Source: Nesterenkonia muleiensis (GTDB lineage Bacteria; Actinomycetota; Actinomycetes; Actinomycetales; Micrococcaceae). From it: a stretch of 64,000 nt of DNA. A model generated the notes under the pieces. That model was not told the origin of the DNA. It did not search any database and saw nothing but the letters and a program-made list of their open reading frames with translations. The stretch covers positions 248,001 through 312,000 of the forward strand of contig NZ_QWLD01000040.1 of assembly GCF_003600155.1 (NCBI RefSeq), written 5' to 3'. The translations under genes were made by a program, and so were the position numbers. Shown here piece after piece: positions 1-9,831 of this stretch. Within the stretch, counting starts at the first letter, position 1, and each line of letters begins with the position of its first letter.

Positions 1-82
1 CGTTATTGCTCATCTCGCTGACGGCGATGCGCCGAACGGTCACTGCGGGCAGATCGTAGATCAGGGAACTCTGCGGGGCCAT
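1..82 (-). CDS. MBL-fold metallo-hydrolase, N-terminal fragment (runs off the left edge)
   Basis: An open frame reads leftwards from an ATG whose first base is 82 to the edge of the window, 27 codons. A GGAG lies 5 nt upstream of the ATG. The peptide contains VRRIAVSEMSNN. This matches the first beta strand of glyoxalase II-like metallo-beta-lactamase-fold hydrolases, where 'S-x-M-x-N-N-x-Y' is the usual opening. A gene of this family divergent from uvrA is common in Micrococcaceae. The zinc-binding HxHxDH motif would lie outside the window, so the family call rests on the opening peptide and the context only. Confidence 0.55.
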   Translation of the reverse strand, partial: MAPQSSLIYDLPAVTVRRIAVSEMSNN

Positions 83-154
83 GGGCTCCAGTGTATGCGC
101 CGGGCTCTCTCCTGTGCAGGCCCGTTTGGCTCAGAGGCGGGCGCCGATGTGAAA

Positions 155-170
155 TCGAATACTTGTTCGA
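155..170. promoter_or_regulatory. LexA (SOS) operator upstream of uvrA
   Basis: The 16-bp sequence TCGAATACTTGTTCGA matches the actinobacterial LexA box TCGAAC-N4-GTTCGA at 11 of 12 defined positions. It overlaps the predicted -35 element of the uvrA promoter, where bound LexA would block RNA polymerase. uvrA is a classic SOS gene, which supports the call. Confidence 0.82.
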
Positions 171-191
171 ATAAAGAATCGGCCGTAGACT
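163..191 (+). promoter_or_regulatory. uvrA promoter
   Basis: TTGTTC at 163-168 and TAGACT at 186-191 are separated by 17 bp. Transcription would start near 198-199, at or next to the in-frame GTG at 199. That suggests a leaderless message. The -35 element lies inside the LexA box. Confidence 0.55.
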
Positions 192-198
192 TGTGCGC

Positions 199-3165
199 GT
201 GCCTGAGACGACTGCTGCTGTGATGGAGTCCGTAGACGACTACTACCGCCGGGGTTCCCGTGAGGATGCCCCGTCCAACGGGGTCTCCAGCGCCGTGGTG
301 GGACGCTCCGAGGCCGACCGGATCGTGGTTCAGGGCGCCCGTGAGCACAACCTCAAGGACATCGGACTTGAGCTGCCGCGCAATGCGTTCATCGTCTTCA
401 CCGGTCTTTCCGGCTCCGGCAAGTCCTCATTGGCCTTCGACACGATCTTCGCCGAGGGGCAGCGGCGCTATGTGGAGTCGCTGTCGGCCTATGCCCGCCA
501 GTTCCTGGGACGGGTGGACAAACCTGATATCGACTTCATCGAGGGTCTCTCTCCGGCAGTCTCTATTGATCAGAAATCCACTTCCCGCAACCCGCGCTCC
601 ACGGTGGGTACCGTGACCGAGATTCACGACTACCTGCGGCTGCTCTGGGCGCGTATCGGGGTTCCGCACTGTCCGGAGTGCGGGGAGGTGATCGACCGGC
701 AGACTCCGCAACAGATTGTGGACCAAGTGCTCAGCTTCGGCGAGAAGACCCGGTTCCAGGTGCTCGCCCCGGTGGTCCGTGAACGCAAGGGCGAGTTCAA
801 GGATCTCTTCCGCGAACTGGCCGGAGCCGGATTCTCCCGCGCGGTGGTCGACGGCGAGGTCATCCAGCTCAATGATCCGCCCGCCCTGGAGAAGCAGTAC
901 AAGCACAGTGTCGATGTGGTCATCGACCGGCTGGTCATCCGTGAGGGGATCCGGCAGCGGCTCACGGACTCCATCGAGACCGCACTCAAGCAGGCCGACG
1001 GCCGGGTGGTCATTGACCTGGTGGATACGGAGAACGGCGACCCCGCCAAGTACCGGAGCTTCTCCGAGAATCTGGCTTGCCCCAATGAGCATCCGCTGCC
1101 GATCGACGAGATCGAACCGCGCACTTTCAGCTTCAACTCGCCTTTCGGAGCCTGCGAGGTTTGCTCCGGCCTTGGCTCCCGCCTGGAGGTGGACCCTGAC
1201 CTGGTCATCCCTGACGACACACTGTCGATCAACGACGGCGCGATCGCTCCCTGGTCGATGGGAGTGGAGACCAGGAAATACTGGCTGCGGGTGATAGAAG
1301 GCCTCACCGATGAGCTGGACTTCACGCTGACCACCCCGTGGAAAGACCTGCCGAAGGCTGCCCGGAAGGCGCTGCTGCACGGGCGTAACTTCAAGGTCAA
1401 GGTCTCTTACCGCAACCGATGGGGGCGTGAACGCCGTTACACCAGTGGATTCGAAGGCGTGGTCACCTACATCGAGCGCAAACACGAAGAGGTCGAATCT
1501 GACAACGCCCGCGACCGCTTTGCACAGTACATGCGGCAGATACCCTGTCCCGCCTGTGACGGGCAACGGCTCAACCCCGCCGTACTGTCGGTGCTGGTGG
1601 CCGGGCGGTCCATCTCGGATGTCGCGCGGCTGCCACTGGATGAGTGCGCCGAGTTCTTCGACGGACTCACACTCACAGCTCGTGACGCCAAGATCGCCGA
1701 CCAGGTGCTCAAAGAGATCCATGCTCGCCTGCAGTTCCTGCTGGATGTGGGGCTGACCTACCTCACCCTGGAACGGGCCGCCGGCACCCTCTCCGGCGGA
1801 GAGGCCCAGCGCATCCGGCTGGCCACACAAATCGGCTCCGGCCTGGTCGGAGTGCTCTATGTGCTCGATGAGCCCTCCATAGGACTGCACCAGCGGGACA
1901 ACACCAGACTCATCCAAACCCTGACCCGGCTTCGCGACCTGGGCAACACCCTGATTGTGGTCGAACATGATGAGGACACGATCGCTGAGGCCGACTGGGT
2001 CGTGGACATCGGTCCCGGCGCCGGGGAGCGCGGCGGGCTGATCGTGCACTCGGGATCTGTGGAGGCACTACACGCCAACGAGGCCTCGGTCACCGGCGAC
2101 TATCTCTCCGGCCGGCGAAGCATCGCCCTACCGGCGCAGCGGCGAGAGATTGATCAGAAGCGGAAGCTGCGCGTTGTCGAAGCGGAGGAGAACAACCTCG
2201 ACAAAGTCAGCCTGGACATCCCGCTCGGGGTCTTTCTGGCGGTCACCGGAGTCTCCGGTTCCGGGAAGTCCACACTAATCAATGAGATCCTCTCTAAGGC
2301 GCTGGCCAATAAGCTCAACAACGCGCGTCAGGTGCCGGGCAGGCACCGCAGGATTGAGGGCGTCGCTGAGCACCTCGACAAGATCATCCAAGTCGACCAG
2401 AGCCCCATCGGCAGGACGCCTCGGTCAAACCCTGCCACCTACACCGGGGTCTTCGACCACATTCGCAAGCTCTTCGCCGCCACTCCGGAGGCCAAGACGC
2501 GCGGCTATCAGCCGGGCCGGTTCAGCTTCAACATCAAAGGCGGACGGTGTGAGTCCTGCTCCGGCGACGGCACCTTGAAGATCGAGATGAATTTCCTGCC
2601 CGATGTCTACGTCCCCTGCGAGGTGTGTCACGGGGCCCGCTACAACCGCGAGACTCTGGAGATCCTCTACAAGGGCAAGTCGATCGCCGATGTGCTCGAT
2701 ATGCCCATCGAGCAGGCCGCTGAGTTCTTCTCCGCCTTCGCGCCGATTGCTCGGCACTTGAACACTCTGGTCGATGTCGGGCTGGGCTATGTGCGCCTCG
2801 GCCAGTCCGCCACCACACTCTCCGGCGGTGAGGCCCAGCGCGTCAAACTGGCTTCTGAGCTGCAGAAGCGCTCCAACGGTCGGTCCATCTACGTGCTCGA
2901 CGAGCCCACCACGGGGCTGCACTTCGAGGACATCCGCAAATTGCTCGGAGTACTCCAGGGGCTGGTGGAGAAGGGCAACACCGTGCTGACCATCGAGCAC
3001 AACCTGGATGTCGTCAAATCTGCCGACTGGATCATCGACCTGGGGCCGGAGGGAGGCTCCGGCGGAGGCCGGATCGTCGCCGAAGGAACGCCCGAGCAGG
3101 TTGCGGCCGGACACCAGGCCTCTGGCTCGCACACCGGCCGATTCCTTGCCCCGGTGTTGCGGTGA
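199..3165 (+). CDS. uvrA: Excinuclease ABC subunit A
   Basis: UvrA is the damage-recognition ATPase of nucleotide excision repair; it loads UvrB at lesions in the cytoplasm. The product is about 988 residues, the usual length. It carries two ABC ATPase modules: Walker [10 protein letters not shown] near residue 70 and GVSGSGKST near 685, with LSGGEAQR signatures near 530 and 875. Zinc-finger cysteines appear as CPECG, CPACDG, and the C-terminal [14 protein letters not shown] pair. The start is uncertain. GTG 193, GTG 199 and ATG 223 are all in frame and none has a good ribosome-binding site. GTG 199 was chosen because the promoter predicts transcription starting there. LexA control is expected. 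uvrC follows after one gene. Confidence 0.97.
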   Translation: MPETTAAVMESVDDYYRRGSREDAPSNGVSSAVVGRSEADRIVVQGAREHNLKDIGLELPRNAFIVFTGLSGSGKSSLAFDTIFAEGQRRYVESLSAYARQFLGRVDKPDIDFIEGLSPAVSIDQKSTSRNPRSTVGTVTEIHDYLRLLWARIGVPHCPECGEVIDRQTPQQIVDQVLSFGEKTRFQVLAPVVRERKGEFKDLFRELAGAGFSRAVVDGEVIQLNDPPALEKQYKHSVDVVIDRLVIREGIRQRLTDSIETALKQADGRVVIDLVDTENGDPAKYRSFSENLACPNEHPLPIDEIEPRTFSFNSPFGACEVCSGLGSRLEVDPDLVIPDDTLSINDGAIAPWSMGVETRKYWLRVIEGLTDELDFTLTTPWKDLPKAARKALLHGRNFKVKVSYRNRWGRERRYTSGFEGVVTYIERKHEEVESDNARDRFAQYMRQIPCPACDGQRLNPAVLSVLVAGRSISDVARLPLDECAEFFDGLTLTARDAKIADQVLKEIHARLQFLLDVGLTYLTLERAAGTLSGGEAQRIRLATQIGSGLVGVLYVLDEPSIGLHQRDNTRLIQTLTRLRDLGNTLIVVEHDEDTIAEADWVVDIGPGAGERGGLIVHSGSVEALHANEASVTGDYLSGRRSIALPAQRREIDQKRKLRVVEAEENNLDKVSLDIPLGVFLAVTGVSGSGKSTLINEILSKALANKLNNARQVPGRHRRIEGVAEHLDKIIQVDQSPIGRTPRSNPATYTGVFDHIRKLFAATPEAKTRGYQPGRFSFNIKGGRCESCSGDGTLKIEMNFLPDVYVPCEVCHGARYNRETLEILYKGKSIADVLDMPIEQAAEFFSAFAPIARHLNTLVDVGLGYVRLGQSATTLSGGEAQRVKLASELQKRSNGRSIYVLDEPTTGLHFEDIRKLLGVLQGLVEKGNTVLTIEHNLDVVKSADWIIDLGPEGGSGGGRIVAEGTPEQVAAGHQASGSHTGRFLAPVLR

Positions 3166-3201
3166 GCAGTCCCGCCGACAGGGCAGGATTGCTAAGCTTC
3201 T

Positions 3202-3963
3202 GTGACGATGAACACCGCACCTCAGACACCCGATAGCGCCTCACTTCTGGAGGTGCGCACCGCAGGCCAGGAACGAATACGCCGCATCGGCGGACGCACG
3301 GCCCGGCTGCTCTGCCGGCCGACCATCACCGGCTTGGAGAACGTGCCGGAGACCGGCGGGTTCATTGTTGCCTCTAACCACCTGAGCTTCCTCGACTCGG
3401 TCCTGATCGCGGGCATCTTCCCCCGGCCGGTCGGGTTCTTCGCCAAAGCGGAGTACTTCACCCAGCCGGGTCTTCTGGGCCGGGGCAAGCGCTTCTTCTT
3501 CGAGTCCTTCGGCTCAGTCCCGGTGGACAGAGACGAGCACTCGGGCGCGGTGGAGGCGCTATACCGGCTCACCAGCATCATCGAGGCCGGGAACGGGGTG
3601 GGCATCTACCCGGAGGGGACCCGCAGCCGGGACGGACGGCTCTACCGGGGGAAAAACGGCGTCGGCTGGCTGGCCCTGGCCACCGGCGCGCCGGTGGTTC
3701 CAGTGGGCCTGCGCGGGACCGAGAAGCTGCAGGCGCCCGACAAGCGGGTGATGCGGCCGGCCCCATTCCAGATGCGCATCGGACAACCACTGCAGTTCGA
3801 CCAGCTGGGGGCCAAACACTCGATGAAACCCCGCAAGGCCGCCACCGGCGCCGTGATGGATGCTATCGCCGCACTTTCCGGCCAGGAACGGGTAGATGCC
3901 TACAACGTCCGCCCCGCTGAACCTGCCCCGAAATCCGGTGGCCCGAAGGGAGCCGATGGCTGA
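3202..3963 (+). CDS. 1-acyl-sn-glycerol-3-phosphate acyltransferase (PlsC family)
   Basis: This protein probably transfers an acyl chain to lysophosphatidic acid (or a similar acceptor) at the cytoplasmic face of the membrane. It is 253 residues long with the family motifs: NHLSFLD (His60 and Asp65, the HX4D catalytic pair) and YPEGTRSRDG near residue 136, which binds the glycerol phosphate. GTG 3202 and ATG 3208 are both possible starts. Its last codons overlap the first 8 bp of uvrC, so the two genes are probably translated together. The position between uvrA and uvrC looks like simple packing and does not imply a role in repair. The exact acyl acceptor cannot be read from the sequence. Confidence 0.88.
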   Translation: MTMNTAPQTPDSASLLEVRTAGQERIRRIGGRTARLLCRPTITGLENVPETGGFIVASNHLSFLDSVLIAGIFPRPVGFFAKAEYFTQPGLLGRGKRFFFESFGSVPVDRDEHSGAVEALYRLTSIIEAGNGVGIYPEGTRSRDGRLYRGKNGVGWLALATGAPVVPVGLRGTEKLQAPDKRVMRPAPFQMRIGQPLQFDQLGAKHSMKPRKAATGAVMDAIAALSGQERVDAYNVRPAEPAPKSGGPKGADG

Positions 3964-5839
3964 TCCGGCCAGCTACCGCCCCAGACCGGGAGAGATCCCC
4001 ACACAGCCCGGGGTGTACCGCTTCATCGATCCCCACGGGCGTGTCATCTACGTGGGCAAGGCCAAAAGTCTGCGCGCCCGGCTGAACTCCTACTTCAGCT
4101 CGGTCCATCAGCTTCACCCCAAGACCTACGCCATGGTCCATGCCGCAGCGTCCGTGCAGTGGACTGTGGTCGGTTCCGAGCTGGAGGCGATCCAGCTGGA
4201 GTACACCTGGATCAAACAGCACACCCCCCGGTTCAACATCATGTACCGGGACGACAAGTCCTACCCCTACCTCGCGGTCACCATGAATGAGAAGGTCCCC
4301 CGGGTTCAGGTGATGCGCGGGGACAAAAAACCCGGGGTCAAATACTTCGGCCCCTTTCACCCGGCCAAGGCCATTCGCGAGACCGTGGACACCATGCTCC
4401 GGGTCTTCCCGGTCCGGTCCTGCTCAGCCGGGGTCTACCAGCGCGCTGAAGCCTCCGGCCGACCCTGCCTGCTGGGCTACATCGACAAATGCGCCGCCCC
4501 CTGCGTGGGGAACATCTCCGTGGAAGACCACCGCAGGCTGGCCGAAGAGTTTGTGGAAGTCATGGCCGGACGCCCCGGCCCTCATATGCGCAGGATCGAA
4601 GAACAGATGAAGCAGGCAGTGGCCGATCTGCGGTATGAGGACGCCGCCCGCCACAGGGATGACCTGGAGGCGCTGCGCCGAGTCTTCGAACGCAACGCCG
4701 TCGTGCTCTCCGAAGACACGGAAGCCGATATCTTCGCCTTCGCTCAGGACGAGCTCGAAGCCAGTGCACAGGTCTTTCACGTGCGCCAGGGACGTATCCG
4801 CGGGCAGCGAGGCTGGATCTCGGAGAAAGTGGAGGAGCTCGACGACGCCGGCATGGTCGAGCAGCTCATCCTGCAGATCTACGGTGATATGCCCGACACC
4901 GAGCGCATTCCGCGCGAAGTGCTGGTGCCGGCCTCACCCGAGAACCACGCAGAGCTCACCGAGTGGCTCTCGGCACGACGAGGAGCACGGGTCAGCGTCC
5001 GTGTGCCGCAGCGCGGCGACAAGGCAGCGCTGCTCGGCACCGTCCAGGAGAACGCCGAGCAGGCGCTGAGCCTGCACAAGACCCGCCGCTCCAGCGACAT
5101 CACCACCCGATCGGCCGCCCTGCGTGAGCTGCAGGAGCAGCTGGCGCTGGAGGAACCGCTGCTGCGCATCGAATGCTATGACATCTCCCACACCTCAGGC
5201 ACCAACGTGGTCGCCTCCATGGTGGTCCTGGAGGACGGTCTGCCCAAGAAGCGGGACTACCGGCGCTTCAGCATCCGGGGTGAGGCCGCCCGCGACGACA
5301 CCTCGGCGATGCACAATGTGGTGACCAGGCGATTTCGCAAATACCTGCAGGAGTCAGCGGAGCTTGACGTGGATGATCCCGGCAAGTTCGCCTATCCGCC
5401 CAGCCTGGTGGTCGTTGACGGCGGCCAGCCCCAAGTCCATGCCGCACGGCGTGCTCTGGACCAGCTCGGGCTCACCGATATGCCGGTGGTCGGTCTGGCC
5501 AAACGGCTCGAAGAGGTCTGGCTGCCTGAGGATGATTTCCCCCTGGTGCTCCCGCGCACCTCGGAGGCCCTCTATATGCTCCAGCGGATCCGGGATGAGG
5601 CCCACCGCTTCGCCATCGCCTTCCACCGTACGGCCCGGTCGAAACAGATGACTGCCTCGGCCCTGGACGAGGTGCCTGGCCTGGGACCCAAACGCCGGGC
5701 CGCCGTCGTGGCCCACTTCGGCTCAGTGGCCAACCTGACCGAGGCAAGTGCTGAGCAGATTGCCGAAGTCCCCGGCCTGGGGCTGGAGACAGCCCAGAAG
5801 ATCCTCAGCCACCTGCGCGGTGAGGCTGAGTCACAGTAG
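3956..5839 (+). CDS. uvrC: Excinuclease ABC subunit C
   Basis: UvrC makes both incisions around a DNA lesion. The product is 627 residues. An N-terminal GIY-YIG nuclease carries GVY at 19-21 and YVG at 32-34. A UVR (UvrB-binding) helix lies near residues 217-245. A C-terminal RNase H-like nuclease shows CYDISHTSGT near 407 and VVDGGQPQ near 486, followed by paired helix-hairpin-helix motifs ending near 620. The ATG at 3956 is preferred over an upstream in-frame start at 3896 because GAAGGGAG precedes it at good spacing and the protein then begins MADPASYRPR, as is usual. It overlaps the acyltransferase gene by 8 bp and leads into rapZ 9 bp later. Confidence 0.97.
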   Translation: MADPASYRPRPGEIPTQPGVYRFIDPHGRVIYVGKAKSLRARLNSYFSSVHQLHPKTYAMVHAAASVQWTVVGSELEAIQLEYTWIKQHTPRFNIMYRDDKSYPYLAVTMNEKVPRVQVMRGDKKPGVKYFGPFHPAKAIRETVDTMLRVFPVRSCSAGVYQRAEASGRPCLLGYIDKCAAPCVGNISVEDHRRLAEEFVEVMAGRPGPHMRRIEEQMKQAVADLRYEDAARHRDDLEALRRVFERNAVVLSEDTEADIFAFAQDELEASAQVFHVRQGRIRGQRGWISEKVEELDDAGMVEQLILQIYGDMPDTERIPREVLVPASPENHAELTEWLSARRGARVSVRVPQRGDKAALLGTVQENAEQALSLHKTRRSSDITTRSAALRELQEQLALEEPLLRIECYDISHTSGTNVVASMVVLEDGLPKKRDYRRFSIRGEAARDDTSAMHNVVTRRFRKYLQESAELDVDDPGKFAYPPSLVVVDGGQPQVHAARRALDQLGLTDMPVVGLAKRLEEVWLPEDDFPLVLPRTSEALYMLQRIRDEAHRFAIAFHRTARSKQMTASALDEVPGLGPKRRAAVVAHFGSVANLTEASAEQIAEVPGLGLETAQKILSHLRGEAESQ

Positions 5840-5848
5840 GGTGGAGGC

Positions 5849-6739
5849 ATGAGCGATCTGGCACCTGTGAAGCCCCCTGAGAACGAGTTGCTGATCGTCA
5901 CCGGCCTCTCCGGAGCAGGGCGCACCACCGCGGCCCATGCTCTGGAAGACATGGGCTGGTACGTGGTAGAGGGCCTCCCGCCGGAGCTGATCTCCACCAT
6001 GATGGACCTGGTTGCCCGGAATCCCGGATCGGTGGAGAAGCTGGCGGTGGTGCTCGATGCGCGCAGCAGAGGGCTCTACTCCTCCATGCAGGAAGGCTTG
6101 GCGCAGATCGCTGCCGCCGGCATTACGTACCGGGTGCTGTATCTGCAGGCCAGTGATGAGCTGCTGGTCCGCAGATTCGAGCAGGGCCGCCGCCCACATC
6201 CGCTGCAGGGCAACGGCCGCATCCTCGAGGGCATTCATGCTGAGCGGGAGCTGCTGGAACCGGTCAGGGAGCAGGCCGACATTGTGGTGGACACCACCGA
6301 CCTCAACGTCCATGGGCTGGCCAATGCCATCAACGAGCTGTTCAGCGACGACGGCCCGATCACTCTGCGGCTGAACGTCATGAGCTTCGGCTTCAAATAC
6401 GGGGTGCCCGCCGATGCGAACTATGTGGCAGATGTCCGGTTCATCCCCAATCCGCACTGGGTGCCTGAGCTTCGGCCCCTGACCGGCCAGGATGGGAAGG
6501 TCCGCGACTATGTCTTGGACAACGCCGGGGCCGGTGAGTTCGTCGACCGGTATGTGGAGGCGCTCAAGCCGGTCCTTGACGGCTACCGCCGGGAGAACAA
6601 GCATTACGCCACCCTGGCTGTGGGCTGCACCGGTGGCAAGCACCGATCGGTGGCGATCAGTGAGGAGCTGTCCAGGCGGCTGGCGCAGCTGCCCAATGTC
6701 ACCGTCAATGTGGTCCACCGGGATCTCGGGCGCGAATAG
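5849..6739 (+). CDS. rapZ: RNase adapter / nucleotide-binding protein RapZ (YvcJ family)
   Basis: RapZ-family proteins bind nucleotides. In enterobacteria RapZ directs RNase E to the GlmZ small RNA; in actinobacteria the role is not settled. The protein has 296 residues. The P-loop is GLSGAGRTT at 19-27, with Arg in place of the usual Lys, as is common in this family. The conserved C-terminal CTGGKHRSV lies near residue 260. GGGTGGAGGC precedes the ATG, and a TAGGGT box formed partly by the uvrC stop ends 6 nt before the start, so an extra leaderless promoter is possible. The rapZ-yvcK-whiA order is conserved across Gram-positive bacteria. Confidence 0.94.
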   Translation: MSDLAPVKPPENELLIVTGLSGAGRTTAAHALEDMGWYVVEGLPPELISTMMDLVARNPGSVEKLAVVLDARSRGLYSSMQEGLAQIAAAGITYRVLYLQASDELLVRRFEQGRRPHPLQGNGRILEGIHAERELLEPVREQADIVVDTTDLNVHGLANAINELFSDDGPITLRLNVMSFGFKYGVPADANYVADVRFIPNPHWVPELRPLTGQDGKVRDYVLDNAGAGEFVDRYVEALKPVLDGYRRENKHYATLAVGCTGGKHRSVAISEELSRRLAQLPNVTVNVVHRDLGRE

Positions 6740-6757
6740 CAGGACCGGCGTATTTCC

Positions 6758-7777
6758 ATGACCCAGATGACCGGCCCAGTGCCTGTGCTCAGCACTCAAC
6801 CGGTGGCCCCTGTGAACCGAGCCTCCTTCCGGGTCACCGCCCTCGGCGGCGGGCACGGGCTCTCGGCCACGCTCAAGGCGTTGCGGATCGTGGCCGCGGA
6901 GCACCTGACCGCCGTCTGCACCGTCGCCGATGACGGGGGCTCCTCCGGGCGGCTGCGGAAAGACATGGACGTGCTGCCCCCAGGTGATCTGCGGATGGCG
7001 CTGACCGCGCTCTGTGACGACACCGACTGGGGACGCACCTGGGCTGATGTCATGCAGCACCGGTTCACCTCGAAGGACGGGATCACCGGCAGTCTCGACG
7101 ACCATGCCCTGGGCAATCTGCTGATCGTGGCGCTGTGGGAGCTCCTCGGAGATCCCGTGGAGGGACTCCGTTGGGCGGGAGCGCTGCTCGGTGCCCGCGG
7201 TCAGGTGCTGCCGATGTCCCGTACCCCGCTGACACTCTCCGGCCTGATCCACCCCAAAGACGGCGAGGCCCCCGTGCGGATGACCTCGCAGGCCGAGCTT
7301 GCCCGCGCCGGGAGCCTGGGCAGACTCACTGACCTGCTGCTAGAGCCCGGGGATGCTGAGCCCTGTATGGAGGCGCTGACCGCCATTGAGCTCTCCGACT
7401 GGGTCGTCTTCGGGCCGGGTTCCTGGTACACGTCCGTGCTTCCCCATCTGCTGCTTCACGGTCTGCGCACCGCTCTCAGTGAGACCGAGGCCAAACGCTG
7501 CGTGGTGATGAACCTCAAGCCGGACACCGATGAGACCGCCGGGATGAGCCCGGCGGACCACTTGGGCGTGCTGGCCGACTATGCCCCAGAGCTGCACATC
7601 GACGCCGTGATCGCCGATCCCCGGTCAGTGACCGAGGCTGAGCAGGACAGCTTCGAGACTGCCGCTGCCCGGATTGGAGCTGAGATTCTCTACGCCCGGG
7701 TCCGCAAGGAATCCCAACCGGATGTGCATGATCCACTGCGCCTGGCCATCGCGTTCAGCGAGGTTTTCGGTGCCTGA
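6758..7777 (+). CDS. yvcK: Gluconeogenesis factor YvcK / CofD-like protein
   Basis: YvcK (CuvA in mycobacteria) belongs to the CofD fold family, binds UDP-sugars, and affects cell-wall growth and use of gluconeogenic carbon sources. The protein is 339 residues. The glycine-rich GGGHG lies at 30-34 and DDGGSSGRLR at 58-67, with GDLRMAL and ALGNLLI following as in the family. It sits 18 bp after rapZ and 58 bp before whiA in the conserved trio. A true 2-phospho-L-lactate transferase (CofD) is less likely, because it would be expected among F420 genes and none are here. Confidence 0.93.
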   Translation: MTQMTGPVPVLSTQPVAPVNRASFRVTALGGGHGLSATLKALRIVAAEHLTAVCTVADDGGSSGRLRKDMDVLPPGDLRMALTALCDDTDWGRTWADVMQHRFTSKDGITGSLDDHALGNLLIVALWELLGDPVEGLRWAGALLGARGQVLPMSRTPLTLSGLIHPKDGEAPVRMTSQAELARAGSLGRLTDLLLEPGDAEPCMEALTAIELSDWVVFGPGSWYTSVLPHLLLHGLRTALSETEAKRCVVMNLKPDTDETAGMSPADHLGVLADYAPELHIDAVIADPRSVTEAEQDSFETAAARIGAEILYARVRKESQPDVHDPLRLAIAFSEVFGA

Positions 7778-7835
7778 GATACTATGACGCACGCTCCTGA
7801 GCACTTGACGACAACCACACGAGGACTCGATAACT

Positions 7836-8816
7836 ATGGCGCTGACCGAGTCGGTCAAAGACGAACTCTCCCGGGTCGTGGTCTCCACCACCTCGGAGCG
7901 CAAAGCCGAAGTCTCCGCCATGCTTCGATTCGCCGGCGGGCTGCACCTCATCTCCCAGCGCATCGTCATCGAGGCGGAGCTTGACCACGCTCGCACTGCC
8001 AGGCGGCTGCGCACTGTGCTCGGGGAGGTCTACGGACACAGCTGCGAGATTATCGTGGTCTCAGGCAACGGTCTCAAGCGCGGCTCGCGCTACGTGGTGC
8101 GGGTGGTCCGGGAGGGAGATGTTCTGGCCCGCCAGACCGGTCTTCTCGACGGACGCGGCAGGCCTGTGCGCGGACTGCCAGCAGTGGTTGTCAACGGCAC
8201 CGTCGCAGACGCCGTGGCGGCCTGGCGCGGGGCCTTCCTGGCCCATGGTTCGCTGACAGAACCGGGCCGGTCCTGCTCCCTGGAGGTCACCTGCCCGGGC
8301 CCGGAGGCGGCTCTGGCGCTGGTCGGTGCGGCCCGCCGGATGGATATCCTCGCCAAGGCCCGGGAGGTCCGCAACGCCGACCGGGTGGTTATTCGCGATG
8401 CAGAGTCCATCGGCAAGCTGCTCACCGCCATGGGCGCCCAGAAGACCCTGGAGGTTTGGGAGGATCGCAGACAGCGCCGTGAGCATCGCGCCTCCGCCAA
8501 CCGGCTGGCCAATTTCGATGACGCGAATCTCCGCCGCTCTGCCCAGGCCGCCGTCGCAGCCGGTGCCAGAGTGGCCCGAGCCCTGGAGATCCTCGGCGAT
8601 GAGGTGCCTGAGCATCTCGAGTACGCAGGCAAGCTCCGTCTGCAGCATAAGCAGGCCTCCCTGGATGAGCTCGGCAGACTCGCAGACCCTCCGATGACCA
8701 AGGATGCCATTGCCGGGCGTATTCGCCGGCTGCTGGCCATGGCGGACAAACGCGCGCAGGAGAGACGGATCCCTGGCACCGATGCCAACGTCACCGAAGA
8801 CATGCTCGGAGATTGA
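7836..8816 (+). CDS. whiA: DNA-binding protein WhiA
   Basis: WhiA combines a catalytically dead LAGLIDADG homing-endonuclease fold (roughly residues 20-200) with a C-terminal helix-turn-helix (roughly 240-310). In Streptomyces it acts with WhiB to switch on cell-division genes during sporulation; in non-sporulating actinobacteria it is kept and linked to division and growth. The product is 326 residues, the family norm, beginning [13 protein letters not shown], the typical opening. It ends the rapZ-yvcK-whiA run. The next gene, sodA, has its own promoter. Confidence 0.96.
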   Translation: MALTESVKDELSRVVVSTTSERKAEVSAMLRFAGGLHLISQRIVIEAELDHARTARRLRTVLGEVYGHSCEIIVVSGNGLKRGSRYVVRVVREGDVLARQTGLLDGRGRPVRGLPAVVVNGTVADAVAAWRGAFLAHGSLTEPGRSCSLEVTCPGPEAALALVGAARRMDILAKAREVRNADRVVIRDAESIGKLLTAMGAQKTLEVWEDRRQRREHRASANRLANFDDANLRRSAQAAVAAGARVARALEILGDEVPEHLEYAGKLRLQHKQASLDELGRLADPPMTKDAIAGRIRRLLAMADKRAQERRIPGTDANVTEDMLGD

Positions 8817-8831
8817 CCTGACGGACTTGAT

Positions 8832-8845
8832 TTAGTCATGACTAA
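8832..8845. promoter_or_regulatory. Perfect 14-bp palindrome upstream of sodA (candidate operator)
   Basis: TTAGTCATGACTAA reads the same on both strands. It lies in an AT-rich 176-bp gap between whiA and sodA, about 65 bp upstream of the predicted sodA -35. A dimeric regulator site is plausible; which regulator is unknown. Confidence 0.4.
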
Positions 8846-8910
8846 TTATTTGTTTCCCTTCTCCCTTTTCACCTCTTGGTGAACAGTCATTGTCATACGT
8901 GGTAACTCCT

Positions 8911-8939
8911 TAAGTTTTCAGCTGCGCGGCGCATAGGAT
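8911..8939 (+). promoter_or_regulatory. Probable sodA promoter
   Basis: TAAGTT at 8911-8916 and TAGGAT at 8934-8939 are 17 bp apart. The TAGGAT is a good actinobacterial -10 (TANNNT). This leaves a leader of about 45 nt carrying an AAGGAGG ribosome-binding site. Confidence 0.45.
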
Positions 8940-8992
8940 TGAGTCAGAGCGAGGTAGTGACCTCGGAACACCCCGTCATAAGGAGGAAAAGC

Positions 8993-9616
8993 ATGGCTGA
9001 ATACACCCTTCCTGAGCTTGACTACGACTACGGCGCCCTGGAGCCCCACATCTCCGGCCGGATCATGGAGCTGCATCACTCCAAGCACCACAACACCTAT
9101 GTGGGCGGTGCGAACACCGCATTGGAGAAGCTCGCTGAGGCCCGGGAGAAGGGCGACTACGCCACCACCCCGCTGCTGCTGAAGAACCTCCAGTTCAACC
9201 TGGGCGGGCACACCAATCACTCCATCTTCTGGAAGAACCTGACTCCCGAGGGGCAGGAGCGCCCCGAAGGTGAGCTGGCTGCGGCCATCGACGAGTACTT
9301 TGGCGGCTTCTCGGCATTCCAGGAGCAGTTCACCCAGGCGGCGCTGACCATTCAGGGTTCGGGCTGGGCGATCCTGGCCTATGAGCCGATCGGCGGCAAC
9401 CTGGTCATCGAGCAGTTCTACGACCAGCAGAACGGAGTCCCGGTGGCCACCACCCCGCTGCTGATGCTGGATATGTGGGAGCACGCCTTCTATCTGGACT
9501 ACCAGAATGTCAAGCCTGACTACGTCAAGGCCTTCTGGAACATCGTCAACTGGGAGGACGTCGCCTCCCGTCTGGCTGCCGCCCGGGCCGGGGCAAGCGC
9601 ACTCATCGCACCCTGA
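8993..9616 (+). CDS. sodA: Superoxide dismutase, Fe/Mn family
   Basis: This enzyme converts superoxide to peroxide and oxygen. The product is 207 residues, the usual length. The metal ligands are all present: His28 in MELHHSKHH, His76 in GGHTNHS, Asp160 and His164 in DMWEHAF. The GGH context and the Gln in YDQQNG favour manganese over iron, but metal choice cannot be fixed from sequence alone. The ATG at 8993 follows AAGGAGG at ideal spacing; the longer in-frame opening from 8939 lacks this. No signal peptide is seen, so it should act in the cytoplasm. It is probably transcribed alone from its own promoter. Confidence 0.97.
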   Translation: MAEYTLPELDYDYGALEPHISGRIMELHHSKHHNTYVGGANTALEKLAEAREKGDYATTPLLLKNLQFNLGGHTNHSIFWKNLTPEGQERPEGELAAAIDEYFGGFSAFQEQFTQAALTIQGSGWAILAYEPIGGNLVIEQFYDQQNGVPVATTPLLMLDMWEHAFYLDYQNVKPDYVKAFWNIVNWEDVASRLAAARAGASALIAP

Positions 9617-9715
9617 GCGCGAGCGAGGTTGTCCTGTCGCTGCGGCAAAGCTGTGACACAATAGATGCAAGAAAACTGAACACTGTTCTGCAGAGCACCT
9701 GAGAACAACGAAGTT

Positions 9716-9765
9716 GTTGGGGGTCAGCAGCGCCGGGCTATCGTCCGGTGCCGCTGATCCCCAAC
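9716..9765. terminator. Strong hairpin between sodA and gap (terminator or leader structure)
   Basis: Imperfect inverted repeat: arms of about 20 nt (GTTGGGG...GCCGG and CCGG...CCCCAAC) flank an 8-nt loop. A short CGTTT follows. It could end sodA transcripts, or form a stable structure in the gap leader, since the gap start codon is only 67 nt downstream. Confidence 0.5.
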
Positions 9766-9831
9766 TCGTTTCCAGGGCAGCTGTCCCCAGACTGCAGAAG
9801 CCTCTCGAGTTGGAAACGGAAGGAATCACTC

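Noticed and set aside
427-2049. A 540-codon open frame on the minus strand opposite uvrA
   Set aside because: It is antisense to a certain uvrA gene, in a GC-rich region where such frames are common, and its translation has no family motifs.
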